A DNA stretch of 64,000 bases from Abelmoschus esculentus (taxonomy: Eukaryota > Streptophyta > Magnoliopsida > Malvales > Malvaceae). This document shows, piece by piece, positions 22,706-32,529 of this stretch. The position numbers and the translations under genes were made by a program. The stretch spans positions 7,633,501-7,697,500 of the forward strand of contig JAUCBN010000020.1 of the NCBI GenBank assembly GCA_035048815.1. The letters are read 5' to 3'. The notes beneath the pieces were generated by a model, which was given only the letters and a program-made list of their open reading frames with translations, ran no database searches and was not told the origin of the DNA. Within the stretch, counting starts at the first letter, position 1. Every line of letters begins with the position of its first letter.

Positions 22706-24356
22706 TGTTAACGCTCTAAAAAGCGTATATTTATACCCTTTTACTTAAGGTTTTGTTTGGTTTCAAGTTCATTTGCATTGCATTGCATGTGCATTTGCAT
22801 TTAGAATAGGTTTTTATTTTTATTTTCTCTTTTCTCTTTTAATTTTTAAAGATGCTACTTGGAAAGGTATTTTCTTGGTGGTGATGTGCAGATACTGGAG
22901 CAAAGTTGAAAGATCGGAAGAGATGCTGTAGTATATTTTTAAAGTGTTGGATCGAACTTCAAAGATGCTACAACATTATGGGAGGATAAAATAGGACGTA
23001 AGAAAGGACACACCAGCAGCCTACTGTCCTCACACGTTTTCCAGGCCAGCTGCACCTCCTCTACAAATGTGCAGACACTGCACCTCTCCTTGGTAGGCGT
23101 CGCACCGTCCCTACAAACCTGTATTTTACTGCCAAATGCTGTAGCGAATGTCAGGGAATATTCGCTTGCACCAAACCCTAGAAGACTCCTATAAATACAA
23201 CGACATGCCTCCTTCAACAAGTGTGTTGGAAAAGAGCAAGAAAAAAGCAAAATCAATAGCTTAAGGAGCCACAAAAAGGAGCGAGCTTTAAGAGAGAACG
23301 AGGGAGAAGAAAGAACAAAGGATGCCACTTTCCTTCATCTTCAACCTCAAGCCAAACCGCCATTGTAGGAGAGCTTCGAGCAAGGGATTTGCGCGACTTC
23401 GGGAGTAGTAGCAAGCTAGAAAAAGCTTCACGGAACATGCGTTTGAGACTTCCTTCCTCTTCAATCTGTTTTACATCTTTTCTAAGTTGTTGAAAATGTA
23501 TTGCAATGGACAAAAGTTGAATAGTTTTTCTTACCTAGCCATGAAATAATCTAGTATGGGTAAGGCTTGTTTTGGATGATTTTTACTTTGTTTTAATGAA
23601 TGTTTACTGTTTTAGTGTTTAATCTTGTGTTTTGTTCAAGAAAGCTTACACCTTTTTACCTAAACCTTGGTTTGTAAGAGCACCGGGAGGTAGCCATAGC
23701 TCAAGGGGTTCGGGAAGCTTAGATCTAGGGATAGGCAAAGCTAGACCAACTTGAACAATGAGATTACTGCGGGAGTAGAATCCTAACTCACCTTAGGGAT
23801 AGGGAATAGTTTCAGCGACTAAAAGGGGTAGCACTTTATCAACATTAGAAGTGTTAGGGTTGAGACCGGGAGGTAATGCCTTAGCATTTTCGAGTGTTAG
23901 GCATTTTGACTAGGGATAATGGAGGCATTTTTAGTAAACTCTGTCGAGCACTTATTAAACCAATGGAATAATAAGTTTTCAGGAGAACAGTAAAGTCATA
24001 CCATAGCAAGCCTAGCCTGTCTTAAGCTTGAATATCTTCTTTGTGTTTTGTTTGTGCACTTTATCTATTACTCCATTATCAGTTCGATACTACTACATTT
24101 TGGTGACACTCTTCATATTGCTCCAGCATCATTAGTGACACTTTTATTTTGCTAAAGCATTTTGGTGACAATTGCATAATTATTTTAGCATATGTCAATA
24201 CAAAGGATTATTTTATCTTTTGTGTATGTTAACTATTTTTGAAATAACCTACCCAATCCTTGTGGGAACGATCTCACTCACACACTTTATTACTTGTTCG
24301 ATGTGTATACTTGCACGTAAATCAATCATATTTTAAGGTAGTCCTGCACCGCAACA
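22706..24356 (+). mobile_element. Solo LTR inserted in PMD copy B
   Basis: 1,651 bp beginning TGTTAACGCTCTAAAAAGCG and ending GCACCGCAACA, flanked on both sides by CTTGA (22701-22705 and 24357-24361). Removing it restores the PMD exon sequence GGCTTGATAACG seen in copies A and C. It holds a TATA-like CCTATAAATACAAC near 23189 and no protein. The organisation (long LTR, perfect 5-bp duplication, no internal region) is that of LTR-LTR recombination. Confidence 0.95.
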
Positions 24357-24659
24357 CTTGATAACGTTTTCAAAGCCCATTCTTTGTAGTGCGGCCACCA
24401 CATTCGAGTGGAGATGGAACTTTTTGGGTTCAAATTCTGGGGAAAATCATATATAGTCAATTTTCTCATTGCTTTCACCTGAAATCAACAAAAAAAATAG
24501 GTTAATTTATCTATTTTATTTTGATGTTAAAAGCGTGATTAACTATACATGTCCACAACTTTATTTATGAAACTGTATTGAAATAGAAGAAACAAACAAC
24601 AGGTCCACTATTTCTATGAAACAAGCACAAAACCATTTAATCTGACATGAAATTTAGGT

Positions 24660-24780
24660 CATCATGTTGGAAATTGCTTAGTTAAGAGTCAAAATTTTCA
24701 AAATGTTATCGAACTCAATCATGTTGGAAATTGCTTAGTTAAGAGTCAAAGTTTTCGAAATGTTATCGAACTCAAATTCT
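24660..24780. repeat. 57-bp intronic minisatellite, copy B
   Basis: Two units of the same 57-bp minisatellite as in copy A, in reverse orientation (TTGGAAATTGCTTAGTTAAG repeated). It marks the intron of PMD copy B. Confidence 0.85.
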
Positions 24781-25382
24781 ACAAATTAATACTATCCAAC
24801 ATAATTTAAACTAAGTTTCAGTATCGAAATGTTCCTCTAACCGGAATCAAAGTAAACCCGAACATGAACACTAAGAACTGATTCCACATGTATAGAATAC
24901 TAGCTACTCGATATGACCCAAAACGAAGGAAATTGGGTAATTGGTGGAATTTGAGAGTTAGGGTTTGCATTTGAACTTAAGAAGTGGTGAATGAACTTAG
25001 CTTGTTCAGGGTCGTTTTAGAAATCGATAGGAGCATGTACTTATTCTGAAGATCCTCTAACACGTTCTCAGAAGAGATGATATCAATTCCAATAGGATTT
25101 CATGGAAAAAATGTTAAGCAGAGGGAAGCAAAATGGTCGCCAAAGGGAAAATCGGAAATTTCAACTTACTAGGAGAAGATATGAAATCAATTCCAATAGA
25201 ATTTCGTGGAAAAAATGTCAAGTAGAGGGAAACAGAACAGGTTGCAAAAGGGAAAATCGATAATTTCGCGGGAGAGAAGTTCATTCAAAATATTAATGGA
25301 AAAACCCAAAATATCGATGTTGGAAACAACTAAATAGTTATTAAGAAAATTGTTTACCAATTAACGAAATTTATAATTATTA

Positions 25383-27155
25383 GGCATAAAGATAAATTTA
25401 ACCCTTAATATTTATATTTTCTTTTATCATTTTGGTCCTCATTCTTTATTTGAGATAAATTTAAACCTTAACTTAAGTTTTTTTGACAAATATCTCATTT
25501 TTTAACTATCATGATCATCACACCGTTAAAAATTTAATGATAATGACATATAGTAAACATGTGATAATATATTTTAAATGGTATGACATCTAACCTATCA
25601 AATACATACATATAGAATATAATTTTATTCTAATATACAATATAAAATAATTAAAATTCAAAAAAATATTAAAACTTAAGAAGAAAGCAAAATTAACAAA
25701 GAATGTTTCTGGGAAAAATAGAACCAATAACCTCTTTAACAACGTAGCCACTGAACCAAGGTAATTTTAACAATATAAATCCCTTCAAAATAAATATATT
25801 GCATACAATTTTCTATATTTATTCCCACAAAATCATAAATTTAATTTTTAATTTAATTAAAATATTAATTAAATTATTTTATATATAATAAATTAAAATA
25901 TTTAAATTATAATAAAATTTTATTTAAAAAACTCTAAACCCTAAACCCTAAAGTCATTTAAATTTTTAAATTATATTTAAAATTTTATTTAAAATATTAA
26001 ACTCTAAATCCTAATTTTATTTAAATATGATTAAAAATTTTAAATGACTTTAGGGTTTAGGTTTTAGAGCTTGTTAAAAATTTAAATTATATATAAAAAT
26101 TTATTTAAAATAATAAACCCTAAACCCTAAATATAATTTTAATGTTTAGGGTTTAGGGTTTGGATTTAGGATTTATTATTTTAAATAAAATTTTAAGTTT
26201 TAGGGTTTGTTAAATAAAATTTTATTATAATTTATATATTTTAATTTATTATATATAAAATAATTTAATTAACATTTTGATTAAATTAAAAATTAAATTT
26301 ATGATTTTGTGGGAATGGTTTCAAGGGGTCGCGGGTTCTAATCTTCCCAGCAACAATCTTGGTGAATTTTGTTTTCTTCCTTTAATCAGGTGGTGACACA
26401 CGTCACTACCTGATTAAATAAATATATTATTTTATTATAATAAAATTAGGATTAAATTAAAAAAAACATGAATAATGAGTAAATGTGTAATTAGTTTATT
26501 TTATTTTTAACGGCCATGTCATCAGTCCCGTTAATTTTTAACGGTCGGTGGCTATTTCGATACCATTTTAATAGTTCACCGGTGTATTTGACGCATTTTA
26601 AAGTATTGTGGCCATTTTGATACTAACCCCATAGTATTGTGGTCATCTATGTAATTTACCCTAAATTTAAATTTAAGTCTTAAACTATGAATCAAAACCC
26701 TAAACTTTGAATTTAGATTAAACACTAAAATAACTAAATTCTAAACTAAAATAACAAAAATTCAAATGATTAATATCAAAATCTCTTATTTTTGATTTAT
26801 CGATAACTATTTTTACAAAATTCTTTCTTTTCAGATTGTGTTCATATTTTTTTTAGAGAGGATTTTGATTCTATTGTAGTTAGGGTTAAGAATTTGTAGT
26901 ATAATTTTCTCTTAGATTTAATTATTTTTTAATATTTTATTTGAATTTTAATTATTTTATATCTTATATTAGAATAAAATTATATTTCACGTATTTTTAT
27001 TTGATAGCTTAGATGCTATGTCATTTAAAATATATTATCATATGTTATCATCGTTAAATTTTTAATGGCTTAGTTATTATGTTAGTTAAAAAATGATATA
27101 TTTGTCAAAAAGACATAGGTTAAGGGCTAAATTTATCTATAAGGAAATTTATAAT
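25383..27155. mobile_element. Foldback (inverted-repeat) element in PMD copy B
   Basis: Left arm about 25383-25680 and right arm about 26925-27155 are inverted copies. Shared words are TTTGACAAATATCTCATTTT against its degenerate complement, AATATATTTTAAATG and TATAATTTTATTCTAATAT. PMD homology (TTTATAATTATTAAGATAAA) stops at the left edge and resumes at the right. Nested inside, 25834-25960 and 26160-26310 are a second inverted pair with telomere-like CCCTAAACCCTAAA near the loop. No transposase is seen, so it is non-autonomous. Confidence 0.7.
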
Positions 27156-27504
27156 TATTAAGATAAATTTATAATTCTTAAAATAAAATAAATATTTAAA
27201 ATTAATTTAAATTATAGTTTAATCTCGAATAGTTTTTATTAGGGCTGAGCATGGTTAACCACAAAATTGAAAAACCGAATTGAGACATTATAGTTCATAA
27301 ATTTATGAACCGCGGTTAACCGAATTAAACCGAATTTAATTTTTTAATTGATTTTTAATTATTTTTATAAGATAAATATATATATATATAATACTAAAAT
27401 ACTATATATGTATTTTTATTTTTTTTAAATTTTTACTTAAAAATAAGTTTTTATTAAATATTTATTAAAAATATCTTAAAATTTTGACATTTTAATGTTT
27501 AAAA

Positions 27505-28010
27505 GTCATAAAATAAAAAACCTAAATATTTGGTGCACTATTCTGAACGCTGTTCACTCCTTAAAATAAGTTGGTAAATAGGGTCAAACTAATTGATGAG
27601 ATATTAGGCTTGTTTACCAACATAGGTAAACTGGCTTCCAATTTTGATTTTTTTAAGAACCTTCTTTCCCTAAACCCATTACCCTAAACCTTATTTACCC
27701 CAATCCTAAACCCTAAATTTCTTGATACACTATTCCAAACAATATTCACTACTTAAAACAAGTTGGTAAATAGGGGCAAACTAATTAATGAATTATTAGG
27801 CTTGTTTACCGACATAGGTAAAATGGCTTCCAATTGTGATTTTTTAGAACCTTATGTACCTAAACCCCAATCCTAAACCTTATTTTCCCCAACCCTAAAC
27901 CCTAAATCTCTTAGTGTACTATTCCAAACGATGTTCACGGCTTAAAACAAGTTGGTAAATAGGGTCAAACTAATTGATGAAATATTAAGTTTTTTTTACT
28001 AACATCGATA
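27505..28010. repeat. ~190-bp satellite, three monomers
   Basis: TTGGTAAATAGG recurs at 27571, 27763 and 27952 (periods 192 and 189). Each monomer joins a unique half (ATTCCAAACGATGTTCAC, AGGCTTGTTTACC) to a CCCTAAACCTTATTTACC telomere-like half. The array lies within PMD copy B, just inside its right terminus. Confidence 0.85.
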
Positions 28011-28284
28011 ATCTATAACATAAAAATAAAATAGGTATTTAGTATTAATTTAAATTATAGTTTAATCTCGAATAGTTTTTATCGATATTTCTCTCGAATT
28101 TGATCAAACTATAAGAAAATTTATAATTGTTAAGATAAATTAAGCAATCTATAACATTAAAATAAAATAGATATTTAATATTAATTTAAATTATAGTTTA
28201 ATCTCGAATAGATTTTAACTTTTTATTGATATTACTCTCGAATTTGATCATAGAAGTCTGATTACCTAAGTTGGTAGTTTTGAT

Positions 28285-28400
28285 AAGTTAGGGGAGTTTA
28301 GGAAGTCAAAGATTTCCTCTCCTCTTTCAATCTGAAAAGCAACAGAGCATTTGACTGCTGAAGTGGCTCTCGTGGAGTTGTTCAAGGCTGGTAAAATTAA
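28285..28400 (+). pseudogene. dsRBD-like remnant
   Basis: With one frame slip the plus strand reads FPLLFQSEK then ATEHLTAEVALVELFKAGKI. This resembles the last strand and helix of a double-stranded RNA-binding domain (AExxAAExAL pattern). The match is short and includes a frameshift, so it may be chance or an old exon of a DRB or Dicer-like gene. Confidence 0.3.
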
Positions 28401-30624
28401 TGTTTCCTTCGTAATGTGGAGTTGTTTAAGGCGGGATTTTGTCATTATGAATTACATTTCCAAACTTGAATGTAGTTTTCTAATTGTTATGCAAGATGGG
28501 ATTGCTTGAATCTTGTTACAGACACAATAGTACAAATGGAACTGGAGGTATACATTTTTTGGTGCAGAAGTTGTAAAATAAAATATTATAAAATTATTAG
28601 AACATGATTGGCCCTGTTCAATCTTCTTCACAAATCATCCAAAGGGACATAACAACGAACAATCTTACGGTAAAATAAAATCTATCATGAATTTTCTCAA
28701 ATGTTGAATATCATACATCATCGTACAAAGCTAAAGGAGATGCAGCATGGAGATAGAAAAATCTAATACATTTGAAATAAAGGCTATGGAAATAAATCTT
28801 AAGTTACTGACCTTATGAGTCAAAGGGTTAAAGATAAAGTCATTTACACATTGAAAATTCTACCATAAATAGACATGTACAGGTTATAGATTTCATTTTC
28901 CACTAATTCATTAGGTTTTGAAGCAAGTAATCTCAGCTAAGCACAAATTTAAAAACAAATTCTTCATATGTTACAAACCTGCAAATGGTATGTGTATGCA
29001 AGACCTACATAAGCGTTCAAGTTTTTAGTTGATAATATCCTGATATATGATATCCTATATAATTCGTACCACCGAAATCAAACCGACATCCATAATTATT
29101 TCTAACAGAAGATTTAAAAACATCAATAAATACAAAGAAAACATCATTCATTATCATATAAATGCACACAACAAAAAAAATCTTGTTGCACCACAAAAAA
29201 ACATTAAAATGCACAACATTTAGCAAAAACCGTTAAAGTATCATTAAATACACAAAATGAGGTGGGGAACCCTTTTAAAAATTTTGTATTCCTCATATGG
29301 TCGAGAAACTTCAGCAACAAAAACCGTTAAAGTATCATTAAATACATATATTAAAAAGCATTCAACACCATTTAAAAACACAAATAAATTTTTTATCTTT
29401 AGAGACGTAAAAAGCATTCAACACCATTTAAAAACACCATTTCAACACCATTCCTTATGTCGTCAAGTAACTTTGGCAGCTTTAACTTCGACAGCAGGGA
29501 GTTCAGACTCAACTTCCGCAACCCTTCCTCCACGTTTGACCAAAGCATAAAATAAAAGGGAAAACAAAATCACTTAACATAATAAAAAAAGCCATTAAAC
29601 AATAATTCATGTGCAGCATATACGATGAAGATGGTATGAATCTTATTGAAAAAAGTTCTGGGTTTCTTGTAAGAATCAACAAATTAAATGACGAAAAGAT
29701 ATGAACATCAAAACCGAAAAAAATTAAAACGGAGTCGTTTAATATTTAATATCAGAATTTAAATTAATATTTAACTATAATTTAAAAGCTTTATAACCAA
29801 GTAATTTAGGGTTTAGGGATTATTGTTGGGTTGATTAGAGAATTGATCTTAAATAATTAGTTTAATGATTTGGCCTTAGGATTAGCGTTGGGCTTAAAGA
29901 ATTAATAGATTTTAATTGATTAATTAATAAACACTTAAAATTGATAAAATAAAATTTCAAACATTTATTTTTATAAAAAATAATTAAAATATCTCATGTA
30001 TTAATTCTAATAATTTTTATTTTTTTATAGTAAGCCACTATTTTTTAATTTTTTTAGTTTATATAAATTTAATTATGATTATTTATATATTAATTTTAGT
30101 TTTAGTTTTTATATATAATTTTTTTTATATTTTTATGTGATGTACATAATAAAATTAATAAATATAAAAAAATAAAAAATAATTATTAAAAAAATTAAAT
30201 TCTTTGAATTTTTTTCTGTAATTTAAATTTTATTAATTTTTTTAGTTAAGTTAGATTTATAAATTACGAATCGAGTTAAATAAATCAATTTTTCTTCTTT
30301 CTAAATCAAATAATTTAGCATTTTCGAATTAAATTTAGAATAATTTTTCAATACATGTTATATCATCGTCGATGTATCCTGAACCTCAGAATAAAATATT
30401 ATCTAAACCAACTACTGAAACGGGTTTTATTTTTATCTTTTTACTCTTTGGTACGGAGTCAACAAACTTTAAAATTAAAATCAGATTGGTCTGAGTTGTT
30501 TGGGTTAACAGCCACCTATATATATTTATATTTGAGTTCAAAGTCTACATTCAATCTTTTTACCATCTCAATTCAAGAGTTTCAAACCTTCATCTCCAGG
30601 TAAAAAGAGCAAGTTAAGTTGATC
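28401..30624. other. Non-coding or unrecognised
   Basis: No domain is recognised. A minus-strand stretch near 29475-29545 (ALVKRGGRVAEVE then SELPAVEVKAAKVT and a stop) looks codon-like but is unidentified. Bases 29725-29830 are an inverted relative of the AT-rich tandem repeat at 5455-5800. 29900-30300 is almost pure A/T. Confidence 0.4.
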
Positions 30625-30780
30625 TTATTGTTTGTATCCTTCATGCTTTAGGTACCACAATGCACCTTCTAGTGCATGCTCGGCAACTGCTTTCTTTGTG
30701 GTCTGAGGACTGCTGAAGCACTGCAACAGCATATCCGAGGCTTCTTCGATTTCTAGAATTACCTTGTAAATGAATTTGCA
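30625..30780 (-). pseudogene. C-terminal dsRBD-like exon
   Basis: After an acceptor-like TTTACAAG near 30763 the minus strand reads VILEIEEASDMLLQCF, SSPQTTKKAVAEHALEGALW and YLKHEGYKQ, ending in TAA at 30625. KKxxAEHALEGAL is the closing helix of a dsRNA-binding domain. The position right at a stop codon suggests the C-terminus of a larger protein such as a Dicer-like enzyme, but the parent cannot be named. It lies downstream of, and on the same strand as, the unidentified exons at 33887-35400. Confidence 0.45.
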
Positions 30781-30844
30781 AAAGAATTTTAAATAGAGGG
30801 TATGAGTACGATTATTCGAGAAAGAGAAAGGCAACAATTTTAAT

Positions 30845-31767
30845 CAGTGACAGATGTATTGTTGGGCGAGGGTGAGCCCGGGCCCACCCTGAAATTTAAA
30901 TTTGATTTGTTAAATTTTTATTTTATATATTAATGCCCACCCTTAATATAATTGGTGTCCACCATAGATTAATTAGTGTTATTTTTTTATCCAATTCAGA
31001 ATTTAAATCACTAAGTTAGACCAAAATTAAAGCCTAAAAATTGTTTAATTGAGACCCAAATCAACTTTACACTCAAACCCATACCTATTTTCATTTTCCA
31101 ACCCAAATAACAAAATAAACACAAATAAATTCAAAACCGGTAAACCCAATACTTATTTCAATATGATAAGTTCAAACTCCTCCACCCACAATACATTTTG
31201 AAAGTCAAAATTATAGAGAAAAATTAGTGACAAAAACTGAAAAATTGAGAGCAAATCTTAACGAAAGAATAAAACCCTTGTGAAAATTTTCAACAAACAA
31301 CTCCGACAGCAAATCTATATGGTGACTCCGTGAGCAACTCGTAACGACAAGTGAAAAAGGATACCCGAGACCACCTCGATCAAATAGAATGTTGTATATC
31401 CACTTGTATATTTACTTTTGAAGTTGACTTTGGTTTTACAGGTTGCAACCGCAACAGTGGAAAGAACATTCTCTGCGATGCACTTTATAAAGAATCGACT
31501 ACGCAACCGTATGAGAGATAAATGGTTGAATGATTTCTTAGTTACTTTTATTGAGAAATATGTGTTTGATAATGTAGACAATGAAAAGATAATATAACAG
31601 TATCAAAAAAATGAGGCCTAGAAGAGAAGAATTATAAAATTTATTTTTAATGTTTTTTTGTAAGACTTTTTATTATAATTAAAATATTATTAGTATTTAT
31701 GTCTTTAAAAAACATGTGATTAATCTAATTGTGCCCACCCTCAAAAAAATTTCTTGATCCACCACTG
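30845..31767 (+). mobile_element. hAT transposon relic
   Basis: Bounded by CAGTGACAGATG at the left and CCACCACTG at the right (inverted termini CAGTG). Flanking 8-bp sites ATTTTAAT (30837-30844) and GTTTTAGT (31768-31775) match at 6 of 8 positions, as expected for an old hAT target duplication. Internally, near 31442-31597, the plus strand reads VATATVERTFSAMHFIKNRL, RDKWLNDFLVTFIEKYVF. This is the hAT C-terminal dimerisation region (TxERxFSAM...KxRLR). The rest of the transposase is gone. Confidence 0.85.
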
Positions 31768-32144
31768 GTTTTAGTTAAATAATGAGAAAGGCAAAAGGTA
31801 AAAAAAATGAAAGCATGAAAAAACGCAGTGATAGAAATTAGTTTGTAAGTAACCGGACAAAGAAGTGTGACATGGTTTGAACAAATAATATGAAGAGTAA
31901 ATCATTACAATTAGGTTAACCACAAATGGTTGCTCCCCACAAAATCTAAATAAATTACTACCACGCCTCATGCATAAGGTCCTTTATCTTGCCTCCTATT
32001 GTTGCAAGGGCTACATATGTCATAATAAGCAAATAAAGAGTTTTATTTACCGAGTGCTATAAGCCTATAACTATTGAAATGTCTCCACATAGGAATAGCT
32101 AACAAACAATAAAAAAAACAATATACATGCTTGAATATAACCTT
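31768..32144. other. Non-coding spacer
   Basis: No feature seen except continuation of the sequence interrupted by the hAT relic (GAGAAAGGCAA occurs on both sides of it). Confidence 0.4.
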
Positions 32145-32350
32145 ATTTTCTTAAACCCTAAATTTTTTGGTACACTATTCCGAACGACGTTCATTACTTA
32201 AAATAGGTTGGTAAATAGGGTCAAACTAATAGAAGAAATATTAGGCTTGTTCACCGAAATAGGTAAACTGACTTCCAATTGTGATTCTTTTATAACCTTA
32301 TTTCCCTAAACCCTAAACCTTATTTATCTAAACCCCAACCTTAAACCCAT
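32145..32350. repeat. ~190-bp satellite, single monomer
   Basis: One monomer with TTGGTACACTATTCCGAACG, GTTGGTAAATAGGGTC and a CCCTAAACCTTATTTA tail. Same orientation as the monomers at 19.8 and 27.5 kb. Confidence 0.8.
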
Positions 32351-32529
32351 AGTTATGGGCTACTACTAAAAGTAGGTAGAATTAAGTTGAAGCTACTACT
32401 AGAAGTCCCTAAGCCGATTATCAAATCTCTCCTGCATAATTGAATTTCAATGAGCACAATAGACGGGCATGCAACAACCAAGAAATTTGACAACAACTAT
32501 AAAGAACTTGAAACTACAATTTAAAATGC

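Larger units (their letters stand above)
21627..28248 (-). pseudogene. Plant mobile domain (PMD) protein, copy B (split by insertions)
   Basis: Best preserved PMD domain of the three. From right to left it reads HLHSNVVAALQRMGFENVI (near 24400), then, beyond an inserted LTR, PLLKAILQRYNRSNKCFEF. Next come FITLGDVLRITGLPINGHA, DESSINLEILCSTYLGREN, YAYGTTMLAHLYYQLDSMEG (22583-22146), then PQLLPPRDLSIEEIDDRP and FPLIVGWHAKMGMALKNSRH (22065-21868). After that come PYARLEEDFLPSQYN and EKRILYDPSVLITR. It stops short of the acidic exon array because an LTR abuts it at 21627. A solo LTR (22706-24356), a foldback (25383-27155) and satellites (27505-28010) interrupt it. The right terminus TTTGATCA (28248) equals that of copy C. 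Confidence 0.75.

Noticed and set aside
22939..23513. Minus-strand frames of 129 and 86 codons
   Set aside because: Lie within the solo LTR; not maintained in the related LTR copy.
26310..26400. Possible tRNA-derived SINE (GGGTTCTAATCTTCCC resembles a B box)
   Set aside because: No convincing A box at the right distance and no tRNA fold could be drawn.
29257..29550. 97-codon plus-strand frame
   Set aside because: Low complexity and internal AAAGCATTCAACACCATTTA repeats; no domain. The minus-strand alternative near 29475 was noted but could not be identified.
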